This document shows positions 53,612-63,544 of a stretch of DNA of 64,000 nucleotides, one piece after another (position 1 is the stretch's first letter; every line of letters starts with the position of its first letter). Under the pieces are notes generated by a model. The model had not been told where the DNA came from. It was given only the letters and a program-made list of their open reading frames with translations, and ran no database searches. The DNA comes from Desulfovibrionales bacterium. Its GTDB lineage: Bacteria > Desulfobacterota > QYQD01. Location: positions 124,001 to 188,000 of the forward strand of contig JAQURM010000001.1 of assembly GCA_028715605.1 (NCBI GenBank), written 5' to 3'. The position numbers and the translations under genes are program-made.

Positions 53612-55813
53612 ATGAAACAGCCGCCGCTATATATCTCCTTTCTATGGCACATGCACCAACCAAACTATAAAGACCCGCTTCGGGGCCGGTACTCTATGCC
53701 CTGGGTTCGTTTGCATGGTATAAAGGCTTACCATGACATGCCATCCCTACTTTCTAATTTTTCATCGATAAAACAAACCTTTAATCTCGTACCGTCCCTT
53801 TTGGTACAGTTACAGGATTATGCCTCAGGCCAGGCCAAGGATGATTTTTTGGATATAAGCGCCAAACCGGCCGGGGAGCTTACTAGCGAGGATAGGGAAT
53901 TCATCCTTAGTAATTTTTTTAATTGTAACTGGGAGACGATGATCAAACCATACCCGCGCTTCTGGCAGCTATTACTCAAACGCGGAATGGTAATTGATGA
54001 ATCCCGGGTTAGAGAAAGTGTGGCACGTTTCAATACACAGGACTTCCTCGATCTTCAAATATGGTTTAATCTTACCTGGTTTGGCTATACCAGCCGGAAA
54101 AAGCCGGATATTTATGGATTGTTCCGAAAAGGGCAGTTTTTTTCAGAGACAGATAAGGGTATAGTCCTGGATACGCAGCAAGAAGTAATTAAAGAAGTCA
54201 TTCCTCTGTATGCAGGGTTGGCTGAAAAGGGACAGATAGAAATTACCACCAGCCCCTTCTATCATCCAATCTTGCCACTTTTGATCGATTCTGATTTCGC
54301 CGGACGGCCTATTCCAGAGGTAAGTCTCCCCCAACGTTTTCAATACCCTGAAGATGCCCTTTGGCATCTCGCAGAAGCTATGAGCCTCCACGAAAAGATT
54401 TTTGGGCAGAGACCTCGTGGACTATGGCCCTCGGAAGGCTCGGTTTGCCCGGAACTCATTCCAATTATGAGTGAACTGGGCATCAAATGGGCAGCGACAG
54501 ACGAAGGCATTCTTTTTCATTCCCTGGCACGCCAATACATATCTTCGACCGGTAATTATAACCGTGACACCCTTTTTTATCCATACGCTGTTGAGCATGA
54601 GGGGGCAAAGGTAAATATGGTTTTTAGGGATCATGGCCTATCAGACCTCTTTGGATTTGTCTATTATCGCAACCAGCCCCGCCAGGCAGCGGAAGATTTC
54701 TTTTCCCATCTTCACAATATAAGGAATAATTGGCAGTCAGGTAAGAAACCGCTTCTGTTAAACATTATTTTAGATGGAGAAAACCCCTGGGAGCATTACA
54801 GCGATGGAGGGGAGACCTTTCTTACAGAAATTTATAAGAGATTTTCAGACAGCTCTGATTTTAAAACCACCACTGTTTCTGACTACCTGGAAGAATTTCC
54901 ACCAACAGAATCTATAGCCCATCTTTATACCGGCTCCTGGATAAACCACAATTTTGACATCTGGATTGGTGGAGTAGAGGAGAATGAGGGCTGGGATATC
55001 CTGGGAAAGACGAGATCCTTTTTAGCCAGGAATCTTGAAGAGAGAAGGGATTTGTCTGATGAGGCCGTCTCTAAGGCCTGGGAAAGCCTTCATGCCGCGG
55101 AGGGCAGTGACTGGTTTTGGTGGTACGGAGAACATTTCTCCTGCGCTTATTCTTTTGAGTTTGACCGCCTTTTCCGGGAATATCTATCCCAGGTATATCG
55201 GGCCATGGGAGAAGAAGTACCTGAAAGACTGAAGTCTCCTATAAAAAGGCTCAAAAAAGTGATTCCACCTATAGAGCCAAAGGGATTTATATACCCTGTC
55301 CTTGACGGACGCCTGACGCAGTTTTATGAGTGGAGCGGAGCAGGTTATTTTGAAACCAAAACAACGGGCGGGGCCATGTATCAGGGAAGGGAAAAAATAA
55401 CAGCCATATATTATGGTTTTAATGTGGACAACCTCTGTTTCCGGCTTGAGACAGACGAAGCGGATTTTTCCGGATGGTCTCAGGACCAGGAGATTTATCT
55501 CTACCTTTTGAACAGCCGTCCTTACTTCCTTACTGTCTTCCCGGCAGCTAAAGGAGACGGTTTTTATTACCGATTATATAAGGGCAGGCCAGACGACCAT
55601 GTTCTGGTTGATGAGTTCAACTCTATTGGTATTTATAAGTTTGTTGAATTGGCGGTGTCTTTTAAATATCTTGGTTTCAATGTGGGCGAGGAGATCCGTC
55701 TTGTGGTGGAGGTAAGAGATAAGGGGTTGGTAAAGGAAAGGTATCCATCTGTAGGCTATCTTGCCATTATTGTGCCAGATGAAAACTTTGAGCAGATTCA
55801 TTGGCAGGTATAA
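53612..55813 (+). CDS. GH57-family alpha-glucan hydrolase or glucanotransferase
   Basis: A 733-residue protein. The N-terminal GH57 barrel opens with SFLWHMHQPNYKDPLRGRYS (the HxHQP motif) and WVRLHGIKAYHDMP. The likely nucleophile Glu lies in GLWPSEGSVCPELIPIM and the acid/base Asp region in NIILDGENPWEHYSDGGETF. About 250 C-terminal residues form a beta-rich domain of the DUF1925/1926-like kind (WSGAGYFETKTTGGAMYQG). No signal peptide, so it acts inside the cell, probably on glycogen or maltodextrin. It is close to galT, suggesting alpha-glucan and nucleotide-sugar turnover. Confidence 0.9.
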   Translation: MKQPPLYISFLWHMHQPNYKDPLRGRYSMPWVRLHGIKAYHDMPSLLSNFSSIKQTFNLVPSLLVQLQDYASGQAKDDFLDISAKPAGELTSEDREFILSNFFNCNWETMIKPYPRFWQLLLKRGMVIDESRVRESVARFNTQDFLDLQIWFNLTWFGYTSRKKPDIYGLFRKGQFFSETDKGIVLDTQQEVIKEVIPLYAGLAEKGQIEITTSPFYHPILPLLIDSDFAGRPIPEVSLPQRFQYPEDALWHLAEAMSLHEKIFGQRPRGLWPSEGSVCPELIPIMSELGIKWAATDEGILFHSLARQYISSTGNYNRDTLFYPYAVEHEGAKVNMVFRDHGLSDLFGFVYYRNQPRQAAEDFFSHLHNIRNNWQSGKKPLLLNIILDGENPWEHYSDGGETFLTEIYKRFSDSSDFKTTTVSDYLEEFPPTESIAHLYTGSWINHNFDIWIGGVEENEGWDILGKTRSFLARNLEERRDLSDEAVSKAWESLHAAEGSDWFWWYGEHFSCAYSFEFDRLFREYLSQVYRAMGEEVPERLKSPIKRLKKVIPPIEPKGFIYPVLDGRLTQFYEWSGAGYFETKTTGGAMYQGREKITAIYYGFNVDNLCFRLETDEADFSGWSQDQEIYLYLLNSRPYFLTVFPAAKGDGFYYRLYKGRPDDHVLVDEFNSIGIYKFVELAVSFKYLGFNVGEEIRLVVEVRDKGLVKERYPSVGYLAIIVPDENFEQIHWQV

Positions 55814-55888
55814 TCTTCTCTTTGGTATCTTAAACGGCAAAATCCAAGAGACGCCGGCTGTACAAGGTTAAGTTAGGAGGAGCTAGTA

Positions 55889-56887
55889 ATGCCTGAATTG
55901 CGTAAAGATCCCATTGTTGGGCGATGGGTTATTATTTCTAAGGAGCGGGGCAAAAGACCGTCTGATTTCATTGTCGAAAAGGAGATCGCGAAAGGCGGGT
56001 TTTGTCCACTTTGCCCCGGTCACGAAAACACCACACCCAAAGAGGTTTTGGTTTATGGGCGTAATCATGGCGAGCCAAACACACCGGGCTGGACACTGCG
56101 AGTGGTTCCCAATAAATACCCGGCGCTTATGATTGAAGGGGACCTGGACAAAGAGGGTGAAGGTGTCTATGACAAGATGAACGGTATCGGCGCCCATGAA
56201 GTGATAGTAGAAACTCCTAATCATGATGAGACCCTGGCAGAGCTATCCCCCGAAAGGTTAGTAGAAGTCCTGCGGTCTTACCGTGATCGGATAATTGATT
56301 TAAAAAAGGACATGCGCTTTCGTTATATTATGATATTTAAGAATTATGGGCGTGCAGCGGGGGCGTCCCTAGAACATTCACACTCCCAGCTTATTGCCCT
56401 TCCGGTTGTCCCGGAATTGGTATGTGAAGAGCTGCAGGGGGCAAAGACTTATTATAATTACAAGGAGCGCTGCGTTTTCTGCGATATAATACGTCAGGAG
56501 CTGACCCGAGGGAGCAGATTGGTATGCGAAAACGAAGACTTCTTAGCCATTACTCCGTTTGCCCCCCGCGCGCCTTTTGAGATGTGGATATTACCAAAAA
56601 GGCATAGCTCCTCGTATGTGGACGTGACCGATGACGAGTTTAGCCGGTTGGCACAGATTTTTTCAGAGACATTTCGACGCCTTAACGGCGCAATCCCCCG
56701 GGTTCCGTACAACTATGTCTTACACACTACTCCTCTTAAGGAAGGCGCACTGGATTACTATCATTGGCACTTTGAGATAATGCCTAAATTAACCATGATC
56801 GCAGGTTTTGAATGGGGAACAGGCTTCTATATAAATCCTACCCCGCCCGAAGATGCGGCCAAATTCCTGCGTGAATTGACGCTCTAG
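55889..56887 (+). CDS. galT: Galactose-1-phosphate (hexose-1-phosphate) uridylyltransferase
   Basis: A 332-residue GalT. Zinc site CPLC in FCPLCPGHENTTPKEVL, then RVVPNKYPAL, GAHEVIVETPNHDETLAELS, and the catalytic HxHxQ in ASLEHSHSQLIALPVVP, where the middle His forms the uridylyl intermediate. The C-terminal half repeats the HIT fold (RCVFCDIIRQEL, HWHFEIMPKL). Bacteria without a galactose pathway use such enzymes to exchange hexose-1-phosphates with UDP-glucose, ADP-glucose included. An AGGAGGAG site precedes the ATG, 75 bases after the GH57 gene. Confidence 0.94.
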   Translation: MPELRKDPIVGRWVIISKERGKRPSDFIVEKEIAKGGFCPLCPGHENTTPKEVLVYGRNHGEPNTPGWTLRVVPNKYPALMIEGDLDKEGEGVYDKMNGIGAHEVIVETPNHDETLAELSPERLVEVLRSYRDRIIDLKKDMRFRYIMIFKNYGRAAGASLEHSHSQLIALPVVPELVCEELQGAKTYYNYKERCVFCDIIRQELTRGSRLVCENEDFLAITPFAPRAPFEMWILPKRHSSSYVDVTDDEFSRLAQIFSETFRRLNGAIPRVPYNYVLHTTPLKEGALDYYHWHFEIMPKLTMIAGFEWGTGFYINPTPPEDAAKFLRELTL

Positions 56888-56928
56888 AATGATCCAGATC
56901 CCTTAAGGAAGGTTGAGAACAATAAGAG

Positions 56929-58296
56929 ATGAGCCCTAACCACAGCCTGTTTAAAAAAACAAAAAAGGAAAGGACAGTGGAGACGCTGGCCCGCGAAAAC
57001 GAAAGCATGGTACGGGAGATCTCCACACTTTATAAGATAAGCGGTCACCTGATGACCACCGTTTCGGTAGATGAAATAGGAAAAACCGTTATCAGTGCTA
57101 TAACCGGTGAAGAGGGCCTGGGCTTTGATCGAGCGGTAATCTGTCTGATGGATGAACAGGAGGCGGAGTTAAAAGAGGTATGGCGTGGGGAAAAAGGCGA
57201 GGAATCGTCGGCACGAGATATCATAATACCATTAAACAAGGATGGCGGGGCGCTGGCTCAAGCCGTGCAGGAAAAAACCCCTATAACTATTAATGCCGGT
57301 TCAGATCCTGTGCTTAGCAAGATATGGTTTGAGGGCTCGGACTGTGCTGACTGCGCGGTGGTTCCCATTATAGCCAAGGACAAGGTAATGGGCGTCATAG
57401 TGGTCGATAATTCCTGTAATAATCGCGCCACAACTAAAGAGAATGTCCGTGTTATAAGCATGTTGGCCAATCGTACCGGCCTCGCCCTGGATAATGCCAG
57501 GCTCTACACCCTTCTTGATAGGACCAACAAAGAATTAGTGGAGGCCAGGGGATTGCTGGCAGAGGCGGAAAAGTTGGCCGCCATGGGGGAGATGGCCTCT
57601 ACCCTGGCGCACGAGATCAGGAACCCCCTGGTATCCATAGGTGGTCTGGCACGGCGGGCGATTAAAGTAGTAAATGGAGATAGTGGTGGAAGGCGCTACC
57701 TCGAGGTAATTGTAGATGAGGTGGGGAGGCTGGAAAAGACCTTAAATGAATTATTGGATTACGCCCAGGAACCGGAAGAGGCTTATGCAAAAAAAGACCT
57801 GAACCATGTTGTCAAGGAATGTCTGGAACTGATGCGTCGTGAATTTGAAGAAGGGTCTATAATTGTAAAAAAAGACCTGAAGTCTATTCCACCGATATGG
57901 TGCGATGGGCGACAAATCAAGCACACCTTATTTAATATCCTGCTAAACGCCCGTCAGGCGATGCCCGGGGGCGGGGCCATTTGGGTAAGCAGTTCCGTGG
58001 AAGAAGACGATGCAGGGAGGTTTGTCACGTGCACCATAAAAGATACCGGTGGGGGCATACCGGAGGCCATTCTTCACAATATATTCAACCCCTTCTTTAC
58101 CACAAAAAAGGGGGGATCCGGGCTGGGCTTGGCTATTTCTTACCGGATAGTTTCTCATCATGGCGGCAAAATAGAGGTTGAGAACGAGCCGGGTCAAGGG
58201 GTGGCTTTTTCCGTAAAACTGCCGATGAATCCTGAGCCTAGAGGGCATAATGTGTATAAACCAAAAAATAAGGTAAAAAAACAAAAGAGCGAATAA
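56929..58296 (+). CDS. GAF-domain sensor histidine kinase
   Basis: A 455-residue soluble kinase. A coiled coil (ETLARENESMVREISTLY) leads to a GAF domain (about 40-200) with RAVICLMDEQEAEL and CADCAVVPIIAKDKVMGVIV. The HisKA H-box is STLAHEIRNPLVSIGGLARR, and the ATPase has FNILLNARQAMPGGGAIW, DTGGGIPEAI, NPFFTTKKGGSGLGLAISY. Two adjacent Cys in the GAF part (CADC) could bind a cofactor, but no redox role is shown. The receiver gene follows after 13 bases, so these two form a two-component pair. Confidence 0.93.
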   Translation: MSPNHSLFKKTKKERTVETLARENESMVREISTLYKISGHLMTTVSVDEIGKTVISAITGEEGLGFDRAVICLMDEQEAELKEVWRGEKGEESSARDIIIPLNKDGGALAQAVQEKTPITINAGSDPVLSKIWFEGSDCADCAVVPIIAKDKVMGVIVVDNSCNNRATTKENVRVISMLANRTGLALDNARLYTLLDRTNKELVEARGLLAEAEKLAAMGEMASTLAHEIRNPLVSIGGLARRAIKVVNGDSGGRRYLEVIVDEVGRLEKTLNELLDYAQEPEEAYAKKDLNHVVKECLELMRREFEEGSIIVKKDLKSIPPIWCDGRQIKHTLFNILLNARQAMPGGGAIWVSSSVEEDDAGRFVTCTIKDTGGGIPEAILHNIFNPFFTTKKGGSGLGLAISYRIVSHHGGKIEVENEPGQGVAFSVKLPMNPEPRGHNVYKPKNKVKKQKSE

Positions 58297-58309
58297 TGGA
58301 GGGCTGGCC

Positions 58310-58669
58310 GTGGAAGAGCATAAGAGAATCCTCGTGGTAGATGATGAAGAAAGCATCCATCTGCTCTATCGGGAAGAGCTGGAAGAAGAGGGCTATCAAG
58401 TTTTTTCAGCGATGAATGGGGAAGAGGCCCTCGAAATATTCGGATCTAATCCCATAGATCTTGTGATTCTGGATATAAACATGCCGGGAATGGATGGCAT
58501 AGAGGTGTTAAGGCAGCTCAAGGCCCAAAAGCCTTCTCTGCCGGTCATTCTAAGCACAGCATATAGCGAATATAAACACGACTTGGGGTCATGGGCGTCT
58601 GATGATTATATCGTCAAGTCGTCAAGCCTGGATGAGCTGAAAACGTCTATTAGAAAACGACTGGAATAG
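58310..58669 (+). CDS. Single-domain response regulator
   Basis: A 119-residue receiver domain without output domain. ILVVDDEESIHLLYREELEE has the acidic pair, the phospho-acceptor Asp is in LVILDINMPGMDGIEVLRQL, LSTAYSEYKHDL supplies the Thr/Ser, and YIVKSSSLDEL the Lys. The start is GTG with a GGAGGG site. It is the likely target of the adjacent kinase; output is presumably by protein contact or phosphotransfer. Confidence 0.93.
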   Translation: MEEHKRILVVDDEESIHLLYREELEEEGYQVFSAMNGEEALEIFGSNPIDLVILDINMPGMDGIEVLRQLKAQKPSLPVILSTAYSEYKHDLGSWASDDYIVKSSSLDELKTSIRKRLE

Positions 58670-58735
58670 GCGTATAGAGAACAATTATGGTCAACGTGGA
58701 GACGGACGATGTGGCAATCTAGGAGGTATTTTTAC

Positions 58736-58810
58736 TGGAGCCGGCAGGGGGACTTGAACCCTCGACCTGCTGATTACGAATCAGCTGCTCTACCACTGAG
58801 CTATGCCGGC
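58736..58810 (-). tRNA. tRNA-Thr (anticodon CGT)
   Basis: Read on the minus strand: acceptor GCCGGCA/TGCCGGC, D arm GCTC...GAGC, anticodon stem CTGAT/ATCAG around TCGTA (CGT), T arm CGAGGG-TTCAAGT-CCC, discriminator T and encoded CCA. Confidence 0.93.
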
Positions 58811-58912
58811 CCGGACAGTGATAGCAAACGGATATAACACGAATTCAAAGGCTTGTCAATTTGTGCCCACCCTTCCCTTGTACCGTTCGAAACAGTCCTT
58901 TTCGCGCTTTCT

Positions 58913-59926
58913 TCACATGCCCACCCCATGAACCGCCGCATGGCACTTTGGGCACTTGGCATCAATTACATTATACTGCAGGATAGTGAACCCAAGGCGC
59001 TCGATTAATAGGGCGCCGCATTTATGACAGTAAGTGTTCTCCCCTCCCTGCCCCGGGATATTACCGGAATAGACATAATAGAGACCGGCCTTCAGGCCGA
59101 TCTCCCGGGCCTTGAGCACGGTTTGCCCCGGTGTGGAGGGGACACTGGTTAACCTGTACATGGGATGGAACCGGCTGACGTGCCAGGGGGTTTCCGGCCC
59201 TAACTCTGTCCGGATAAAGGCGGCAATCTCCTGTAATTCTTTTTCAGAATCATTGAGTGTGGGGATGATAAGGGTCGTAACCTCCACCCAGATGCCCAGT
59301 TTTTTCATCAGGTTAAGGGTTTCCAGGACCGGCATTAGTTTAGCCCCGCAGGTCTCCTTATAAAATTTCTCGCTATAAGCCTTGAGGTCGATGTTCGCTG
59401 CGTGGAGGTAGGGCTGAATGGTTTTGATAGCTTCTTGGCTCATGTAGCCATTGGAGACAAAGACATTTTTTATCCCCCGGTCATTGGCCAGTCGCGCTGA
59501 ATCATAGGCGTATTCAAAGAAGATAGTGGGTTCGGTATAAGTATAAGAAATAGATTGGCACTTCAGCTTCTCAGCGGCGGCTACTACTTCCTCCGGAGGA
59601 AAAGGCTCGCCCGCGATCCTTTTTTCGTCTTTGGGCATCTGTGAAATCTCATAGTTCTGGCAAAAGAGGCAGTGAAAATTGCATCCCACCGTGGCTATGG
59701 AGTAGGATTTTGAACCGGGATGGAAGTGAAAAAGGGGCTTTTTTTCTATAGGGTCTATATGGCGGGCAATGACCTGCCCGTAAACCAGGGAATACAACAT
59801 CCCTTCTCTATTTTCCCGCACGCCGCAAATACCGTGCTTGCCGGGCATAATAAGGCAGTGGTGGTTACAGAGGTTGCACCGTACCTTCTGTTCCTCTTCC
59901 TTTATATAAAGCATGGCCTCTTTCAT
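58913..59926 (-). CDS. amrS: AmmeMemoRadiSam-system radical SAM protein
   Basis: A 337-residue radical SAM enzyme. An N-terminal Cys cluster ([19 protein letters not shown]) precedes the radical SAM motif [31 protein letters not shown] follows, and a C-terminal zinc-ribbon-like pair of CxxC motifs ([21 protein letters not shown]). This is the AmrS arrangement, a conserved protein of uncertain reaction that usually works with AMMECR1 and Memo-like proteins. They are not adjacent here. The ATG overlaps the ilvD stop as ATGA, so translation is coupled. Confidence 0.93.
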   Translation of the reverse strand: MKEAMLYIKEEEQKVRCNLCNHHCLIMPGKHGICGVRENREGMLYSLVYGQVIARHIDPIEKKPLFHFHPGSKSYSIATVGCNFHCLFCQNYEISQMPKDEKRIAGEPFPPEEVVAAAEKLKCQSISYTYTEPTIFFEYAYDSARLANDRGIKNVFVSNGYMSQEAIKTIQPYLHAANIDLKAYSEKFYKETCGAKLMPVLETLNLMKKLGIWVEVTTLIIPTLNDSEKELQEIAAFIRTELGPETPWHVSRFHPMYRLTSVPSTPGQTVLKAREIGLKAGLYYVYSGNIPGQGGENTYCHKCGALLIERLGFTILQYNVIDAKCPKCHAAVHGVGM

Positions 59927-61590
59927 GGCTTCTCCTTAAAGACGGCCCCGGTACTGCCGGAGGTCACCCACTGGGCGTACCGATAGGCATAGCCCTCCTT
60001 GATCTTTGGCTCCAGAGGTTTCCAGCCCTTCTTGCGTCTGGCCAGTTCCTTCTCATTGACTTTCAGGGTTATCGTCTTTCCAGGAATGTCGATACCGATG
60101 CGATCACCCTCCTGGACAAGGGCGATGGCCCCACCCTCCGCAGCTTCCGGAGAGACATGGCCGATAGCCGCCCCCTGCGTGCCGCCACTGAAGCGTCCGT
60201 CCGTAATCAGGGCCACATCTTTCCCCAGGCCCATCCCCACGATAGCCGAGGTCGGGGTTAGCATCTCGCGCATACCCGGGCCGCCCTTGGGCCCTTCGTA
60301 CCGGATGACGACAACGTCACCCTTTTTTATCTTCCCCCCTAAGATGGTGGAGACTGCCTGTTCCTCCGAATCGAATACCCGGGCCGGCCCTTCGTGCCTT
60401 AACATTTCCGGGGCGACGGCCGACTGTTTCACCACCCCCCCATCCGGCGCCAGGTTGCCATAGAGTATGGCGATGCCTCCCTCAGCATGGTATGGGTCTT
60501 TGACCGGCCGTATTACGGTCTTGTCAAGAATGTTTTTACCTTTAAGATTATCCGCGAGCTTTTTGCCGGTCGCGGTCATAACCGTAGTGTCTATTAATCC
60601 GACCCCCGCCAATTCGGAGAGGATGGCCGGGATGCCGCCGGCCGCGTCGAGGTCCTGGAGATGATGGTGCCCGGCCGGGCTGAGACTACAGAGGTGCGGG
60701 GTTTTCCGGCTGATTTCATTAAATAGAGAAAGGGGAAGATTTATCCGGGCTTCATGGGCGATGGCCGGCACATGAAGAACGGTGTTGGTTGAACACCCCA
60801 AGGCCATATCCACGGCAATGGCATTCTTAAAGGCAGAGAGTGTGGCAATATCCCGCGGCCGCAGGTTCTTTTTCAGCAGCTCCATGACCTTAATGCCGGC
60901 TGCCTTGGCCAGGCGCTGACGGGCGGCTGAGACGGCCGGGATAGTGCCGTTGCCGGGCAGGCCCAGGCCCAAGGCCTCTGTCAGGCAGTTCATGGAGTTG
61001 GCCGTGAACATACCGGCACAAGAACCACAGCCCGGACAGGCCGCATCCTCAAGGGCCTGAAGCATTTTTGCCGGCATCTTGCCGGCCCTGACCTTACCGA
61101 CGCCTTCAAATACCGTGATCAGGTCTATCTCCTTTCCCCGGAAGGAGCCCGCCAGCATAGGGCCGCCGCTGACCATTATGGCCGGTATATTAAGGCGCAA
61201 CATGGCCATTAACATGCCCGGGATGACCTTGTCGCAGTTAGGGATCAACACTAATCCATCAAAGGGGTGGGCCCGGGCCATGACCTCAACCGAATCGGCT
61301 ATAAGTTCCCGGCTGGCCAGGGAGTACTTCATCCCTTCGTGGTTCATGGCAATTCCATCACAGACGCCGATGGTGGAAAACTCGATGGGCGTTCCTCCGG
61401 CCATGCGCACACCGGCCTTAACCGCGGCCGCGATCTGATTGAGATGGACATGGCCGGGGATTATTTCATTATAGGAATTGGCTATGCCGATGAGGGGCCG
61501 CCTGATCTCCTCGTCGGTGTAACCCATGGCCTTAAAAAGGGCGCGGTGTGGTGATTTCTCCAGCCCTTTTTTCATAGCATCACTTCGCAT
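59923..61590 (-). CDS. ilvD: Dihydroxy-acid dehydratase
   Basis: A 555-residue Fe-S dehydratase making 2-oxo acids from 2,3-dihydroxy acids in valine, leucine and isoleucine synthesis. Cluster Cys residues are seen in [13 protein letters not shown] and [20 protein letters not shown], with [17 protein letters not shown] and the C-terminal [20 protein letters not shown]. No leader attenuator or T-box is visible upstream. amrS follows with an overlap of four bases. Confidence 0.97.
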   Translation of the reverse strand: MRSDAMKKGLEKSPHRALFKAMGYTDEEIRRPLIGIANSYNEIIPGHVHLNQIAAAVKAGVRMAGGTPIEFSTIGVCDGIAMNHEGMKYSLASRELIADSVEVMARAHPFDGLVLIPNCDKVIPGMLMAMLRLNIPAIMVSGGPMLAGSFRGKEIDLITVFEGVGKVRAGKMPAKMLQALEDAACPGCGSCAGMFTANSMNCLTEALGLGLPGNGTIPAVSAARQRLAKAAGIKVMELLKKNLRPRDIATLSAFKNAIAVDMALGCSTNTVLHVPAIAHEARINLPLSLFNEISRKTPHLCSLSPAGHHHLQDLDAAGGIPAILSELAGVGLIDTTVMTATGKKLADNLKGKNILDKTVIRPVKDPYHAEGGIAILYGNLAPDGGVVKQSAVAPEMLRHEGPARVFDSEEQAVSTILGGKIKKGDVVVIRYEGPKGGPGMREMLTPTSAIVGMGLGKDVALITDGRFSGGTQGAAIGHVSPEAAEGGAIALVQEGDRIGIDIPGKTITLKVNEKELARRKKGWKPLEPKIKEGYAYRYAQWVTSGSTGAVFKEKP

Positions 61591-61740
61591 ATAAGCCTCC
61601 TCGTAGATTCAAATAATGACCACATCATAAGGAAAAAGGGCACGATTGACAAGGGTAAAGAGGGATAATTTTTATATCATCTTCTTTATTTAATTATGTT
61701 AACATATCTAAGCGCACCTGGGCAGAATTTATAGGCAGCC

Positions 61741-61838
61741 TCACTGGTCATCAGTCATTGGTTAACCGTGGAAAATTTTTAACTATTGGTTTCTCTTAGC
61801 AGTGACAAATGACTATTGACAATTGACAAATGACGTTC
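61741..61838. repeat. Dispersed repeat rich in TGACAAATGAC, copy 2
   Basis: Related in order and sequence to 17671-17748: TCAGTCATTGGTTA, CGTGGAAA, then AGTGACAAATGAC and TGACAAATGACGTT. It lies in the 300-base gap between divergent ilvD and the alcohol dehydrogenase gene, which has no other gene. Confidence 0.5.
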
Positions 61839-61890
61839 ACTATAAAATAAGCAGGACATTCTGAAAACCATACCACACGGAGATCGGCAT

Positions 61891-63021
61891 TTGAAGGTTA
61901 CATTTAACGAACTCACTCTTCCAGTGCCTACCCGGGTGCTTTATGGGCGAAATCTTATCGATAAGCTGGTAAAGTTCCTCCCTGCCACAGTCAGAAAAGT
62001 AACCATCGTTATTGGAAAAGGAAGCGTAAAAAGAAGTGGTTTACTTGACCGTGTATTGACCTTACTCCGAAAACACGGCCTGGAAACGACTGTATTTGAA
62101 GGCGTGGAAGAAAATCCGTCCTGGGCTACCTGCCTGCGGGGCAGGGACTTCCTCTTAAGGCAGGGAATAGAGTTAATCATCGCCTTGGGCGGCGGCTCTG
62201 TCCTGGATACAGCCAAGGCCATGGCCCTGGCCGTTACAAACACGGGATCGCTGGCCGGGATGATAGAGCGAAGGGATTATTTACGGGAACCCCTTCCCAC
62301 TATGGCCATCCCGACCACGGCGGGGACCGGGAGCGAGGTGACGCAGTATTGCATCATCACGGATGAGAATACCCATGACAAGTTAAACCTGCATACCCCG
62401 CACTCCTTTCCCAAGACCGCTATTCTCGATCCTATTTGTACGATATCCATGCCGGAGGCTCTAGCCATAGGGACCGGGATGGATGCCCTGAGCCATGCCG
62501 TAGAAGGCTATCTCTCCCGGAGGGCGGGCAGCGAATCCGACCGGTTGGCCTTGGAGAGCATAGAAATGATCGGAAAGTTCCTGGAGGCAAGCATAAGAGA
62601 GCCCCATAATCTGGAACTGCGCGAAAACATGCTCCTGGCCGCTGCTAAAGCCGGCACGGTCATCTCCCGGACCGGTACTATACTGCTGCACGCCCTGGGC
62701 TACCGCCTTACACTCGACCACGGCGTGCACCACGGCCTGGCCAATGCGGTTCTTCTTTATCCTTTCCTGCTGGTCACGCAAAGGTATCAGCCTCAAAAAG
62801 TGCAAGGAATCCTGGACGCGCTTCTCGGAACCCACTCCACGCTGGAGGCCCTCAAGGGTTACCTGATGCGGCTCGGCATTAAACCGGACATCGGCCGCTT
62901 CGGTGTTAAGTCCGGGGATTTCGAGGCCATAGCCCGCTATGTCCTGGCTAAAAAGAACCTTCCGGATACCCCTTTTTCTGTAACCTCAAGGGATATTTTT
63001 GAAATACTCACCCTGGCGTAA
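61891..63021 (+). CDS. Iron-containing (group III) alcohol dehydrogenase
   Basis: A 376-residue oxidoreductase. The NAD-binding half has LIIALGGGSVLDTAKAMALA and PTTAGTGSEVTQYCII; the metal site uses Asp and His residues in MDALSHAVEGYLSRR, LLHALGYRLTLDHGVHHGLA and NAVLLYPFLLV. Substrate (ethanol, butanol, lactaldehyde or 1,3-propanediol) cannot be told from sequence. The start codon is TTG, preceded by ACGGAGA. It is a single gene. Confidence 0.92.
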   Translation: MKVTFNELTLPVPTRVLYGRNLIDKLVKFLPATVRKVTIVIGKGSVKRSGLLDRVLTLLRKHGLETTVFEGVEENPSWATCLRGRDFLLRQGIELIIALGGGSVLDTAKAMALAVTNTGSLAGMIERRDYLREPLPTMAIPTTAGTGSEVTQYCIITDENTHDKLNLHTPHSFPKTAILDPICTISMPEALAIGTGMDALSHAVEGYLSRRAGSESDRLALESIEMIGKFLEASIREPHNLELRENMLLAAAKAGTVISRTGTILLHALGYRLTLDHGVHHGLANAVLLYPFLLVTQRYQPQKVQGILDALLGTHSTLEALKGYLMRLGIKPDIGRFGVKSGDFEAIARYVLAKKNLPDTPFSVTSRDIFEILTLA

Positions 63022-63224
63022 CCATTCACCGTTATCAGTTCACCGTTGTCCGTGAAAAGCACGAAAAACGTCTTCTTCGGTGAACGGCAAACGGTCAACG
63101 GTGAGCAGTTGCACTCTGGCTATGAACTAAAAATGCCCCTTGGTCGTCAAAGAAATCAGACACTTTTTAGCATTTGTCTGGACTTTCCCCAGAAATGTTA
63201 TTTCTGAAATGGAATCCTTCGTTC
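63022..63224. other. Intergenic stretch with a degenerate palindrome
   Basis: Between the dehydrogenase and the dispersed repeat. TTCACCGTTATCAGTTCACCG near 63028 and CGGTGAACGG with CAACGGTGAGC near 63080-63110 form an imperfect stem, given here in parts. It may end transcription of the dehydrogenase gene. No gene is seen. Confidence 0.4.
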
Positions 63225-63374
63225 CTTCGCTTCATGGCTTCTGCAGTGATCCGCCTCCGGCGGATTCGCAGGCGGGGAATACTTACCCCTTCCCGCCTCT
63301 GAAGGGCGGGCTTTCCCCTTCCTGCTCACCCTCGCTGGGTTCCCCCCTGCTCCAGCAAATTTCGCTCAGGAACA
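63225..63374. repeat. Dispersed repeat, copy 2 (inverted relative to 9500-9650)
   Basis: Contains TTCGCTTCATGGCTT, CGCAGGCGGGGAAT, CCCCTTCCTGCTCACC and CTGCTCCAGCAAATTTCGCTC, matching in reverse the copy at 9500-9650. Roughly three quarters of positions agree by eye. The remaining gap to 63544 has no gene that I can support. Confidence 0.65.
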
Positions 63375-63544
63375 AAGGATTCCATAAAAAATGGGGGGAG
63401 CCCGGTTAGCATTTTTAGGTTTACTTTTCACCGCACAGCCTTATAATGAGAGCCTTTCTGCAAGGCTTGACCAGTTCAGCGAACAGCCGGACGGGTGAGC
63501 ATTTGCTGATAGTTCATGGCGTATAGCTGATAAGGACTTAGTTT

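Noticed and set aside
61591-61890. T-box or amino-acid leader upstream of ilvD
   Set aside because: No peptide with repeated Ile/Leu/Val codons and no antiterminator-like stem was seen; the gap holds a dispersed repeat.
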